Shown here: one piece after another, positions 6,757 to 17,712 of the stretch
Layout: each line of letters begins with the position of its first letter
How positions within the stretch are numbered: position 1 is the first letter of the stretch
Source: Limisphaerales bacterium
GTDB lineage: Bacteria; Verrucomicrobiota; Verrucomicrobiia; Limisphaerales; UBA11358
Direction of reading: 5' to 3'
NCBI GenBank assembly: GCA_003161635.1
Contig: PMOA01000065.1
Location: forward strand, 159-39,845
DNA: 39,687 nt
Notes under the pieces: generated by a model
What the model was told of the DNA's origin: nothing
The model's database searches: none
Seen by the model: the letters and a program-made list of their open reading frames with translations, nothing else
Position numbers and translations under genes: made by a program

Positions 6757-7551
6757 TCACATTGTCGCCGCCAGCGGGACCGCCAGCAATTCTTTTACCA
6801 CCGGATCATTCGACGTTTCAACCCTGCTCCACGAACCCAGCGCCGTGAACCGTTTGTCTTTCAACAGCGCGAATCGCCGCGCCTCGTCCCGCCATCCTGC
6901 CAGACGGGACAAATCGTCCGTCGTCATGACCATCGTCACCGGCTTGCCGCCCAGCCACTCATGTCCCCGCCACAACCGGTCGAGAAACCGCAGCGACCAT
7001 TGCAGGTGCCGCGCGCCCAGTCCGCTGAATGGATTGTCCAGCAGCAACACTTCCGGCTTGAGGACCAGCGCCCGCGCCAGCGCCGCGCGTTGAAGCCAGT
7101 CGGCGGCGACGTTCGCGGGTGTCACGTCGGCCAGCGGCGCCAGTTCCATCAAGTCCAGCAACGATTCCACTTCCTGCGCCGCCGCGGCGGCGGTCAGATT
7201 GTGACGATACTGCAACGGCAGCGCCACGTTTTCACCGAGGGTGAGGCGATTGAACAATTGTCCGCCTTCGAAAACAAATCCCAGCCGCAACCGCGAGGGC
7301 AGTTCCGCCTCGCCAAACGTCTGCGTTTCATTGCCGAAAAGCTTGTAGCTGCCCTTGACCGGCGCCATCAGCCCGGCCGTCATCTTCAAAAAATCGCTCT
7401 TGCCCGAATGTTGCTGCCCGGCGAGGACCCAGAATTCACCCGGCGCCACTGTCCAGTTCACGTCCTCAACCACCGTGAAACTGGTGTCGCGCATGGCGCC
7501 GACGCTTACATCGCGCATCTCAATTGCCGCCGGATTTTGGTTTTCGTTCAT
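6757..7551 (-). CDS. mlaF: MlaF-like ABC ATPase with degenerate catalytic motifs
   Basis: The 264-residue protein aligns by eye along its length with MlaF ATPases. Walker A is intact: GQQHSGKS at residues 45-52. The other motifs are altered: the Q-loop is FVFEGGQLF (Glu95 for Gln), the ABC signature LSGGx is VAADW (148-152), Walker B reads EVLLLDNPF (Asn173 for the catalytic Glu), the D-loop is SGLGA, and the switch region is MTTDD with no His. The RAALARAL helix after the signature is kept. It overlaps the mlaE stop by four bases (ATGA), so translation is coupled. ATP may still bind, but hydrolysis by the canonical mechanism looks impossible. It may work as a regulatory or structural subunit or pair with another ATPase; that is inference. 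Confidence 0.82.
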   Translation of the reverse strand: MNENQNPAAIEMRDVSVGAMRDTSFTVVEDVNWTVAPGEFWVLAGQQHSGKSDFLKMTAGLMAPVKGSYKLFGNETQTFGEAELPSRLRLGFVFEGGQLFNRLTLGENVALPLQYRHNLTAAAAAQEVESLLDLMELAPLADVTPANVAADWLQRAALARALVLKPEVLLLDNPFSGLGARHLQWSLRFLDRLWRGHEWLGGKPVTMVMTTDDLSRLAGWRDEARRFALLKDKRFTALGSWSRVETSNDPVVKELLAVPLAATM

Positions 7552-8408
7552 GCGACGAGGTAAAGGACGATGAACAACGCATCAATCAGGAGGCACACGA
7601 CGACGCCCTGCGTCACCGCGCGCACCGCCACGCGCGAAACCTCCTCGAGCCGCAGCGGCTGCGCCAGTCCGTGGTAACACGCCACAATCGCGATGAAAAA
7701 TCCGAACGCAACGGTCTTCAGCGCCAGCAGCGCGAAATCCAGCCAGCCCAGCGCCTCGGTCAGTTGTTTGAAATAGTCCCCCGGCGTCAGGGGCACGTCC
7801 TGCAAAAACGCCCACAAATACCCGCTCGCCAGCGCGCCGATGATCAAATAAACCGTCAGCGAAAAAATCCCCGCCATCATTCCCCACACGCGCGGCACGA
7901 TCAGGTAATGCACCGGGTCAATGCCCAATGCCTCCAGTGCCTCGACCTCGCCCATGGCGCGGGCCGTGCCCAGCTCGATCACGTGCGCCGTGCCCACGCG
8001 CGCCAGCACCAGTACCGCCGCCAGCAATGGCCCCAGTTCGCGCACCACCACAATCACCATCGTCGAGCCGAGATAATCCGTCGCGCCCACCCGCGCCAAG
8101 GCCGACACCGTCTGCCCGATGACGAGAAATCCCAGCGCGAACGCCACAAACATAAACATTGGCATCAACGCCACGCCCGCGCGGGCGATCTCCTGCCGGA
8201 TGCGTGGCCCCATCACGTTCCGCGCCACGCCGGTTTTTTTCAACATGACACCCAGCGTGATCAACGCAAACGCGCCCAGCCCCTGGATCGTGAGGAGCAA
8301 CAGGAACAATTTCCGGCCCAGAAGGTCGGTGTAGGATTTTGGCAGGGCGGCCCGGCGAAACACCTGCGTGTTCGTCAGTTCAAAGGCCTTTGCCGGATTC
8401 CCGCGCAT
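7548..8408 (-). CDS. mlaE: MlaE-like permease of the lipid ABC transporter
   Basis: The protein is a MlaE/permease-family integral membrane subunit with an amphipathic N-terminal helix and about five hydrophobic segments, including LFLLLLTIQGLGAFALITLGVML, ALMPMFMFVAFALGFLVIGQTV, STMVIVVVRELGPLLAAVLVLARVG and MMAGIFSLTVYLIIGALASGYLW. The RELGPLLAAVLVLARVGTAHVIELGTARAMGEVEALEALGI stretch is the family signature that contacts the ATPase. The ORF is open to 8567, but the first 53 residues there run through a palindromic repeat and overlap the divergent ligA start, so I use ATG 8408 (MRGNPAKAFELTN), giving 286 residues, nearer the ~260 of MlaE. It heads the operon and overlaps mlaF by four bases. 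Confidence 0.86.
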   Translation of the reverse strand: MRGNPAKAFELTNTQVFRRAALPKSYTDLLGRKLFLLLLTIQGLGAFALITLGVMLKKTGVARNVMGPRIRQEIARAGVALMPMFMFVAFALGFLVIGQTVSALARVGATDYLGSTMVIVVVRELGPLLAAVLVLARVGTAHVIELGTARAMGEVEALEALGIDPVHYLIVPRVWGMMAGIFSLTVYLIIGALASGYLWAFLQDVPLTPGDYFKQLTEALGWLDFALLALKTVAFGFFIAIVACYHGLAQPLRLEEVSRVAVRAVTQGVVVCLLIDALFIVLYLVA

Positions 8409-8462
8409 CTCGTCAGCGTAGGGTTGTACCGGCGTCGGGTCAAAAAGGTTTTTCCCTTTGTT

Positions 8463-8521
8463 GGTAGGGACGAGCTGCCGCTCGTCCTGAAATTTGGGCC
8501 GCGCGGCAACGCGGCCCCACC
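8463..8521. repeat. palindromic element, two 8-bp hairpins, in the mlaE-ligA gap
   Basis: GGACGAGC-TGCC-GCTCGTCC (8468-8487) and GGGCCGCG-CGGCAA-CGCGGCCC (8496-8517) are two perfect 8-bp hairpins, framed by an imperfect outer pair GGTAGGG/CCCCACC. The layout is that of the glmS and gmhB elements with different sequence in the stems. It lies between the divergent mlaE and ligA starts and could affect either leader. Confidence 0.7.
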
Positions 8522-8560
8522 ATTCTTTCCTTTTAATTCGGGTATCGTTAAACTTCTGGC

Positions 8561-12197
<3,637 letters not shown>

Positions 12198-12227
12198 CGG
12201 CGGCAGACGGAGCTGTAATTTACGCCG

Positions 12228-13424
12228 ATGTTTTTACATTCGCTGATGCAACGGCGACAGGGAGTTTTGATTTTGCTCATCGTGCTGGTTTTTTTGCCAC
12301 GCGTCTGGGCGGCGAGTTTTCTTTTTGACGCGACGAAGGCCGAGATGGCGGGCAACGCGGACTGGGTGATTGACGCGGACGTGCATAATCTCAAGGTGAG
12401 CGCGGCCAGTGACGGTTCGGGCACGCCGGGTTCAGGCAATGATTCCAATCCGCAGCGTTTTCCGACGCCCGACCAGATGAACGTGACGGCGAGCACGGCG
12501 GAAACTTACTGGGACGGCGCGCTTTCCGCGTGGGCGATTGATCTGGTCAAAAACGGGCATCACGTCGAAACACTACCTTACAACGGGCACATTACCTGGA
12601 ACGACGGGAGCAACGCGCAGGACCTGACGAATTACAATGTCTTTGTGACGGTCGAGCCGAACATCCTTTTCACCGCGACGGAAAAGGCGGCGCTCATCAA
12701 TTTCGTCAAAAATGGCGGTGGGCTTTTCATCGTCTCCGATCACGGCGGTTCCGACCGGAACAATGATGGCGCGGATTCCGTGCGGGTGTTGAACGACCTG
12801 ATGACGAATTCTGTCCAGAACAATCCGTTCGGCGTTCATTACAATGGCGACAACATCTCGCCCGACACTTTCAACGTGGACACGAACTCCACCGATCCGG
12901 TCACGCGCGGCCCAGCCGGAACGGTCGCAGATTTTTATTATAACAACGGGAGTTCCATCGCCATCAACACCAATCAAAATCCTTCCACGACCATCGCCAT
13001 CTGGAATGTTGGCACAACCCGCGCCACGAACAACGCAATCGTGGTCTATGGCACTTTCGGCGCAGGCAAGTTCGTCACCACCGGCGACAGCTCGCCGTTC
13101 GACGACGGCACGGGCGACCCGGGCGATGCGCTCTATTACGCCCAAGGCTATGCCGATCCGAGCACCAGCAACGGCAAGGTGATACTCAACGCTTCGCTCT
13201 GGCTGGCGCAGACTTCATCGCCGCCGGTTTTGAAGATGAGCGCGCTCAATAATAATCTTTTACAGCTCACCTGGCCGTTGGTGGCGGGAAATTATTCGCT
13301 GCAAACCAGCACCAACCTGTCCTCATGGAACACCATCTCCAACGGTATTCAAACTGCCGGCACGAACAGCGTCTTCACCAGTAATTTCTCCGGGCAGAAA
13401 CAATTCTTCCGGCTGAAGCAGTAG
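12228..13424 (+). CDS. secreted protein with a glutamine-amidotransferase-like (DUF4350/ThuA-type) fold and a verrucomicrobial C-terminal module
   Basis: The 398-residue protein begins with a signal peptide (LILLIVLVFLPRVWA, cleavage near residue 29). The central part, with WAIDLVKNGHHVETLP, LTNYNVFVTVEPN, FTATEKAALINFVKNGGGLFIVSDHGG and GTFGAGKFVTTGDSSPFDD, has the pattern of class-I glutamine-amidotransferase-like domains used in extracellular proteins without the catalytic Cys. The last ~65 residues (LKMSALNNNLLQLTWPLVAGNYSLQTSTNLSSWNTISN...KQFFRLKQ) are the short beta module that ends many exported Verrucomicrobiota proteins. It starts 30 bases after the BRCT gene. An enzymatic role is not evident. 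Confidence 0.75.
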   Translation: MFLHSLMQRRQGVLILLIVLVFLPRVWAASFLFDATKAEMAGNADWVIDADVHNLKVSAASDGSGTPGSGNDSNPQRFPTPDQMNVTASTAETYWDGALSAWAIDLVKNGHHVETLPYNGHITWNDGSNAQDLTNYNVFVTVEPNILFTATEKAALINFVKNGGGLFIVSDHGGSDRNNDGADSVRVLNDLMTNSVQNNPFGVHYNGDNISPDTFNVDTNSTDPVTRGPAGTVADFYYNNGSSIAINTNQNPSTTIAIWNVGTTRATNNAIVVYGTFGAGKFVTTGDSSPFDDGTGDPGDALYYAQGYADPSTSNGKVILNASLWLAQTSSPPVLKMSALNNNLLQLTWPLVAGNYSLQTSTNLSSWNTISNGIQTAGTNSVFTSNFSGQKQFFRLKQ

Positions 13425-13438
13425 GCTTTAATCCAAGA

Positions 13439-13490
13439 TCACTTCAGCTTGCGGCGAAATTCCGCGCAGGCTTTGGCCACATCCGGCGCG
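13439..13490 (-). pseudogene. 3'-end scar of thiE
   Basis: On the minus strand the sequence reads GCG CCG GAT GTG GCC AAA GCC TGC GCG GAA TTT CGC CGC AAG CTG AAG TGA, APDVAKACAEFRRKLK-stop. The intact thiE 940 bases upstream on the same strand ends APDVAKACAEFKQRLENIEH. Within APDVAKACAEF the three DNA differences (GAT/GAC, GCC/GCG, AAA/AAG) are all synonymous. The scar follows the PIN toxin gene directly. Confidence 0.85.
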
Positions 13491-13514
13491 TGAGAAGGAA
13501 ATTGAACCGCGCCA

Positions 13515-13924
13515 TTATTTTTCCAGCAACGCCACAAATTGCGCGGGGGTCAGCACCGGCACCTTGCCCGCAACGGATTTTGGGAAATGCCGGAGGTTGC
13601 CGGTGACCAGCGGGACGCCCGCCGTTCGGGCACATTCCAGAAACGGCGCGTCGTCCGGGTCCGGCAGTTCCCCCGCTCTCTGCCCGGCGGCGGCTTCAAC
13701 CCAAAATACCCGGGCGCGAATGGCCGCCAGCGCGATGTCCACTTCAATGGCGGGTAGTTGAAAGACCGGACGGGCCGGCACTTCGGCGTATTCGGCGGCA
13801 ATCCGGTCATCCAGCACCGCCTGCACGGCGCCCGACCGCAGCCATTCGACAATCCGGCCGGGCGCCCGGCGGGCGATAGAAAACCGGACACGATGACGTT
13901 GGTATCGAAGACCGCGCGGTTCAT
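13515..13924 (-). pseudogene. PIN-domain (VapC-type) toxin, frameshifted
   Basis: The gene starts at ATG 13924 with MNRAVFDTNVIVSGFLSPAGRP, the standard PIN N-terminus with its first metal-binding Asp. The frame is then lost in a G/C run near 13858-13868 and continues in another frame as GRIVEWLRSGAVQAVLDDRIAAEYAEV...LPDPDDAPFLECARTAGVPLVTGNLRHFP...LLEK, which carries the other acidic residues and the VTGNLRHF motif. One extra base would restore a single ~137-residue protein. It overlaps the antitoxin stop by ATGA. It is either a dead toxin or a sequencing error in a hard GC stretch. PIN toxins are Mg-dependent RNases. Confidence 0.85.
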
Positions 13925-14214
13925 CGGCGGATTTTGTGCGCCTTGCGCGTCGCGGCAATTTCGCGGTCAATCTGCTCCGGCGTGAACCGGGACACCCCGG
14001 TGCGCCGGGCCGTCTCCCGGATGCGGCTCAACGCCAGCCGGCTGCGCGAATCGCGGATGGACTGAAGGATGGTCTCCGGGTCCTCCGCGTTGTCCACGTT
14101 GATCAGCACGACCACCGGCCGTCCGTCGCAGGTCAGCAGCAATTCCTTTTCGGCCTGCAACCGCTGTTTCAACCGGCGCGGCTGTTTCAAATCTTTAATG
14201 GCTATCAGGTTCAC
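13921..14214 (-). CDS. antitoxin partner of the PIN toxin (Phd/YefM-like)
   Basis: From GTG 14214 the product is a 97-residue protein: VNLIAIKDLKQPRRLKQRLQAEKELLLTCDGRPVVVLINV, then a helical C-terminus TGVSRFTPEQIDREIAATRKAHKIRR. The N-terminal half fits a Phd/YefM-type fold that binds operator DNA; the charged tail should block the toxin. The track starts at a TTG 45 bases earlier; I prefer the GTG because AAGG lies 8 bases upstream and the family N-terminus begins there. Its stop overlaps the toxin start, so the pair is one operon. The operator was not identified. Confidence 0.7.
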   Translation of the reverse strand: MNLIAIKDLKQPRRLKQRLQAEKELLLTCDGRPVVVLINVDNAEDPETILQSIRDSRSRLALSRIRETARRTGVSRFTPEQIDREIAATRKAHKIRR

Positions 14215-14329
14215 AATAATAACCTTATAATCACCTTTTAAGATGATATCTAGGCGCAAAAAAACCGGTGGGAAGAGCAGTGACGAGACGGGGTTTCTGA
14301 AAATGGGCGGCTGATTTCATTCCGGCAAG

Positions 14330-14420
14330 AACATCGAACATCCAACGCTCAACATCCAACATCGAATTGATTCGCAGCCGCGCGGTTTGCTTCAGCGTTC
14401 GATGTTCAATGTTCGATGTT
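14330..14420. repeat. palindromic 'aacatcgaacat' element overlapping the thiE stop
   Basis: AACATCGAACAT (14330-14341) pairs perfectly with ATGTTCGATGTT (14409-14420), with further copies of the same words inside both halves. The right end supplies the last codons of thiE (ENIEH-stop). The element marks the border between thiE and the toxin-antitoxin cargo and belongs to a repeat family that I recognise from Pedosphaera-like genomes. Confidence 0.8.
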
Positions 14421-15110
14421 TTCCAACCTTTGCTTAAATTCCGCGCAGGCCTTCGCCACGTCCGGCGCGTTCAGAATCGCGGACACCACACAAACGCGCT
14501 TTGCGCCTGCCGTTAAAACATCATCGAGATTTCCCAAATTGATGCCGCCGATGGCGAACCACGGAAGGTTCACCCCGCTTTGCGGGGCCGCCGCCCACCG
14601 GATATATTCCAGTGTCACCGGTTTCGCCATCGGCTTCGTGCCCGTTGCATAGACCGGCCCGATGGCGATGTAATCCGGTCCGGCGGCCAGTGCCCGCTTG
14701 GCCTGCTCCGGCGAATGCGTCGAAAGCCCAATTCGCACTTCTGGCAGGGCGTGCTCTCCAAGCGCGCCGGGCGGACGCCGGAGCGCGGCGTCCCTGCCTT
14801 TGAGTTGAGAGACGTGGGTATTCCCCGCATCAAAAAAATCCTCCTGTCCCAGATGACACAATTCCGCGCCGGTTTCGCGCGCGATTTCCAGGTGGTCGTT
14901 GATGACCAGGCCGACGTTCGCGCGGCGGGTGACGGGCAGAATCGCCTCGGCCATGCGGCGGATTTCGTCGGGCGACGACTTTTTGGCGCGGAGCTGGATC
15001 AGGTCCGCGCCGCCGTCGCAAAGTTGTTGCGCGAAGACCTCCGGCGCGCGGCCATGGAAGTAGGCCGTGTCAATAAAAGCGTAGAGCCGGCAGTCCGCGA
15101 GCGGTTTCAT
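14406..15110 (-). CDS. thiE: thiamine phosphate synthase
   Basis: ThiE joins HMP-pyrophosphate and thiazole phosphate to thiamine phosphate in the cytosol. The 234-residue product shows the TIM-barrel motifs in order: DLIQLRAKK, VGLVINDH, AELCHLGQED, IGLSTHSPEQAKRAL, DYIAIGPVYATGTKP and PWFAIGGI. Between VSQL and VRIGLSTHS lies an extra segment, KGRDAALRRPPGALGEHALPE, encoded by a palindromic element (14743-14798). The natural C-terminus after AEFKQRL is replaced by ENIEH, which comes from another repeat. The gene is monocistronic as far as can be seen. A diverged copy of its 3' end lies beyond the PIN/antitoxin pair. Confidence 0.92.
   Translation of the reverse strand: MKPLADCRLYAFIDTAYFHGRAPEVFAQQLCDGGADLIQLRAKKSSPDEIRRMAEAILPVTRRANVGLVINDHLEIARETGAELCHLGQEDFFDAGNTHVSQLKGRDAALRRPPGALGEHALPEVRIGLSTHSPEQAKRALAAGPDYIAIGPVYATGTKPMAKPVTLEYIRWAAAPQSGVNLPWFAIGGINLGNLDDVLTAGAKRVCVVSAILNAPDVAKACAEFKQRLENIEH
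14743..14798. repeat. palindromic element inserted in frame in thiE
   Basis: Outer arms GGCAGGG (14743-14749) and CCCTGCC (14792-14798), and an inner perfect hairpin GGACGCCG-GAGCG-CGGCGTCC (14773-14793). It codes for about 20 residues absent from ordinary ThiE proteins without breaking the frame. It lies at a surface loop position before the GLSTHS motif, judged from motif order. Confidence 0.7.
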
Positions 15111-15139
15111 TCAGGATCGAATTTCATTTTTGTGCATCC

Positions 15140-15319
15140 CCTCGCGGAGCGAGGTTTTGATGGTAGCCGTGGGATTTTATCCCACGGATAGATCGGGTCA
15201 GAGAGCAGCGCGTCGCGGAGCGACGCTTGAAATTTCCGCGAACGCGCCCCATTTCAATTGTCGCTTCGCGACGGAGAGGGACTCGGGTTTCTAACCGTGG
15301 CTTGAAAGCCACGGCTACC
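15140..15319. repeat. composite palindromic repeat region
   Basis: The gap between thiE and the oxidoreductase gene is almost all repeat. An outer pair GGTAGCCGTGG (15162-15172) and CCACGGCTACC (15309-15319) encloses the hairpins CCGTGGGAT/ATCCCACGG, GCGTCGC-GGA-GCGACGC and CCGTGGCT-TGAA-AGCCACGG. CCTCGC-GGA-GCGAGG (15140-15154) lies outside on the left. Three hairpins share the loop word 'gga' or 'tgaa'. No gene is seen here. Confidence 0.75.
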
Positions 15320-15387
15320 CTCCCAAGGTCGCTCCGCGACCGGCTCAAAAATTGAAATGCGCCCTTCATTCTGCGAGTCTGGCAAAC

Positions 15388-16419
15388 TCACCGCGTCTTT
15401 TCAAACGCCATCCGCCAGAACCAGTCGCTGTGCGCAGCGAACCTGACCAGCACATTTTGGAGCGACGGCGTCAGCACGAACCGTTGCAGCCATTTTGCCC
15501 AGGTGAGCCGCCGGGCAAACGCGGCGTCGCAATGGCGGGCGATTCGCGGTTGGGTTTCGGCCCAGGAAATTTCCCCGCGACTCCACGCGACCAGCGGTTC
15601 GATGGCGAGTTCCGCCGATTCGAAGGCTATGGACATGCCGTTGCCGGTGACGGGCGGAATCATGGTGATGGCGTCGCCGATGCAGCAATCCACGTGCGCG
15701 ACCGCCCGGTATGGCCGCAACGAAAGGCCGGCGACGGCACAAAACGAGTTTTCATCAAATTCAGCCGAAGCCAGCCGCTGGTGCAAAGGCGAACCAGTTG
15801 GTCCGCGCAACAATTCGCGCCGGTTTTGCGGCCCGACACTTTCGCCGGCGCGCCGGTGGAACAATCCGCAGACGTTCACCCTGCCACCGTTGACACGGCA
15901 TAAGCCGACGTAGCCCCGGGGTGAAATGTGCATTTCGAGGTCCGCCGTGAGCGGAACGTTGCTTGCGTGCGCTTTCAATCCAAACCAGCGCGTGCCGTTT
16001 TCTTTCGCCTGCCCGCGGCGCCCGGTGGCGCGCACGATGCCTTCGCCAAAATTTTCAGCGAAGCGCCGGCCTTCGGACAATTCCCCGCCCAGTTCGCTAA
16101 AATTCTTTGCGAGCGCAGCATCCAAAGTGAAGCGCGAAAGACAGAGTGCACTGGAAGGCAAAGCGCGCGTCGGCGTTGATTTTGTTTCGGAAAAGAAGGC
16201 CGCCGTGTCCGCGCCCACCGCGCCCGCGCGTTTGAGCAAATCGCGCAAACCCAGCCGCGCCAGCGTTTCCTGGCCGCGGCCGCTGATGAATTCGCCGCAG
16301 ACGCGATGGCGCGGATAATGCCCGGCCTCCCACAAGGCCGCCGGCACACCGCGTTGACGCAGCCCGATGCCGAGCGTCAACCCCGCGAGTCCGCCACCGA
16401 CAATCGTAATGGATTTCAT
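15388..16419 (-). CDS. FAD-dependent oxidoreductase (geranylgeranyl-reductase-like)
   Basis: The protein of about 343 residues begins MKSITIVGGGLAGLTLGIGLRQRG, a dinucleotide-binding motif for FAD. It has HRVCGEFIS near residue 40, typical of the geranylgeranyl reductase/PHBH-type group, and the second flavin motif CCIGDAITMIPPVTGNGMSIAFESAEL at about residues 245-270. I use the ATG three codons into the ORF because the flavin motif starts there. It is third in a minus-strand cluster PKS-methyltransferase-oxidoreductase, the usual trio of small type III polyketide clusters, where it would oxidise or reduce the polyketide product. Since the PKS is broken, its present substrate is unclear. Confidence 0.85.
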   Translation of the reverse strand: MKSITIVGGGLAGLTLGIGLRQRGVPAALWEAGHYPRHRVCGEFISGRGQETLARLGLRDLLKRAGAVGADTAAFFSETKSTPTRALPSSALCLSRFTLDAALAKNFSELGGELSEGRRFAENFGEGIVRATGRRGQAKENGTRWFGLKAHASNVPLTADLEMHISPRGYVGLCRVNGGRVNVCGLFHRRAGESVGPQNRRELLRGPTGSPLHQRLASAEFDENSFCAVAGLSLRPYRAVAHVDCCIGDAITMIPPVTGNGMSIAFESAELAIEPLVAWSRGEISWAETQPRIARHCDAAFARRLTWAKWLQRFVLTPSLQNVLVRFAAHSDWFWRMAFEKTR

Positions 16420-16431
16420 GACCGCCATGTT

Positions 16432-17199
16432 CTATCCCGTCCGCCGCGCGATGAACAAATGGCTGAACCAACTGGCGCGCTGCTCGGTCAGTTGCCAATT
16501 TCTTTTGTCAGGCCAGAGCGCGGAAAGTTCTTCACGGACAAAACCCGCTCGCACGCTCACCGTCGCGTCGTGTCGCGTGACAGAATTGCAGCCAATCGCC
16601 CAAAGCAGCCGGCTGCAAAACAACGGCCAGGATGCGCGGCGCGGCTCGATGGCGATGAACAAGCGCGTGCGACCGGCAATCACGCGAAACAACCCGGCCA
16701 GACGCGCGTCGTCGAAATGGTGCAGAATTTCATTTGCAACAACGATTTCCGCCGGGGCCGAAGTTTGCGGCCAGTCAAAAACGTCCGCGACGACCGCTTC
16801 CGCGCGCCAGCCGAGCGATGCGAAAGCTGCCAGCGTTTGCGGCGTCACGACTTTTTGGCGGTCGAGCAGCGTCACGTTCACTTCATTCCACGGGCCCGTT
16901 GCCCGGAGTCCCGCCCCGCCCACTGCGGGACGGTTCGGGCCGTCCGGCGAAGTGCGGGACGGGACTCCAAACGATGAGAGCCGCCGCGCCACGCGCAGCA
17001 GGAAATCGCCGTCGCCCGCGCCGAGTTCGGTGATTTGTTTTGGCGTTTGGCCGTTCACGGCGGTTTGCAACGCGCGAACCATGATGGCGTGGTTGCGCAT
17101 CCAGGTGTTGAGCCGGCGCAAATCGCGGCGCGAGCCGGCGGCGCGCGGGTCGCCAGGCGGTAATCCATCGAGTAATTCCGGTTCGATGATGCGTTTCAC
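16432..17199 (-). CDS. class I SAM-dependent methyltransferase
   Basis: The protein shows motif I ELGAGDGDFLLRVA, an acidic residue at the end of strand 2 in VNVTLLD, EAVVADVFDWP and IVVANEILHHFDD, as in small-molecule O- or C-methyltransferases. The track ORF starts at 17244, but its first 15 codons overlap a palindromic repeat; I prefer GTG 17199 (VKRIIEPELLDGLPPGDPRAAGSRRDLRRLN), giving 255 residues. Between RRLSS and VNVTLLD lies FGVPSRTSPDGPNRPAVGGAGLRATGPWNE, a long Pro/Gly/Arg insert encoded by a palindromic element. The gene lies 12 bases before the oxidoreductase gene and probably shares its message. In intact clusters it methylates the PKS product. Confidence 0.83.
   Translation of the reverse strand: MKRIIEPELLDGLPPGDPRAAGSRRDLRRLNTWMRNHAIMVRALQTAVNGQTPKQITELGAGDGDFLLRVARRLSSFGVPSRTSPDGPNRPAVGGAGLRATGPWNEVNVTLLDRQKVVTPQTLAAFASLGWRAEAVVADVFDWPQTSAPAEIVVANEILHHFDDARLAGLFRVIAGRTRLFIAIEPRRASWPLFCSRLLWAIGCNSVTRHDATVSVRAGFVREELSALWPDKRNWQLTEQRASWFSHLFIARRTG
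16905..16968. repeat. palindromic element inserted in frame in the methyltransferase gene
   Basis: GGAGTCCCGCCCCGC (16905-16919) pairs with GCGGGACGGGACTCC (16954-16968) at 14 of 15 positions, around an inner hairpin GGACGG-TTCGGG-CCGTCC. The frame is kept and about 22 residues are added between strand 1 and strand 2 of the Rossmann fold, a loop where insertions are tolerated. Confidence 0.75.
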
Positions 17200-17217
17200 T
17201 TTGCTCTTTGTATTTCT

Positions 17218-17270
17218 GGTGGGGCGAGGCTGCTGATCCCGCAATGCGGGACGAGGACGCTCGCCCCACC
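17218..17270. repeat. palindromic element between PKS pseudogene and methyltransferase
   Basis: GGTGGGGCGAG (17218-17228) and CTCGCCCCACC (17260-17270) are a perfect 11-bp outer pair; CCCGCA-A-TGCGGG (17238-17250) is an inner hairpin. It lies in the translational leader of the methyltransferase if GTG 17199 is the start. Confidence 0.75.
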
Positions 17271-17286
17271 GGTTTAACCAAGTAAA

Positions 17287-17573
17287 TCAAGTTTCTTTCA
17301 CTTCCAGCAATGCACCGTGGCAACTGAATCTCGCGCCGAACGCCGACATCCACCAGAGGCTGTCGGGCACGATGTCATGCAACGCACGTACGAGCACGAA
17401 AAAACGGTCGGGCTGCTCAGGATGCCGTTGTCGCCGCAGAGCACTTTTTGGAGAATGGCGCGCGACCGCGGCGCGAGCCGGGCGAATGGCGCGGATTTTT
17501 GCAGCGCGTCCCAGCATTCGCGCTGGGTGTAGCGTTGGGGCGGGGCGGCGACTCCGAGTCCGGCAATAAACAT
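17287..17573 (-). pseudogene. type III polyketide synthase with internal deletion and frameshift
   Basis: From ATG 17573 the reading MFIAGLGVAAPPQRYTQRECWDALQ...LAPRSRAILQKVLCGDNGI is the N-terminus of a chalcone-synthase-like enzyme. It then passes directly into LSSPTV, and in the -1 frame FFVLVRALHDIVPDSLWWMSAFGARFSCHGALLEVKET-stop, the C-terminal end of the same family (the usual GNLSSPTV and FGxGFSxHGALLEV). About 250 central residues with the catalytic Cys and His are missing. A lost T in the run 'ccgttttttcg' explains the frameshift. The gene cannot be functional. A full-length relative would be ~350 residues and would make an alkylpyrone or resorcinol-type product. Confidence 0.85.
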
Positions 17574-17657
17574 ATTCCAGCTTAACGCGCCTTTTGTTGG
17601 CGCGTCATTTCCATGGTAGGATGCCGAAAAAAATGACTTGTTCCAAGTTGATTTAAC

Positions 17658-17695
17658 AAAACAAAAACGGCGGCGGGAAAATCTTCCCGCCGCCG
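17658..17695 (-). terminator. rho-independent terminator of the phosphofructokinase gene
   Basis: On the minus strand CGGCGGCGGGAA-GATT-TTCCCGCCGCCG is a perfect 12-bp stem followed by TTTTTGTTTTGTT. It begins 18 bases after the stop codon. Confidence 0.92.
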
Positions 17696-17712
17696 GGTGC
17701 GTTCGTAAAACC

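Noticed and set aside
5998-7563. 521-residue plus-strand ORF across mlaD and mlaF
   Set aside because: Antisense shadow; His/Arg/Gln-rich, no domain.
17583-17604. ACGCGCC/GGCGCGT inverted repeat upstream of the PKS remnant as a terminator
   Set aside because: It has a short stem with no T-run in the needed direction, and the nearby 17658-17695 structure is the obvious terminator.
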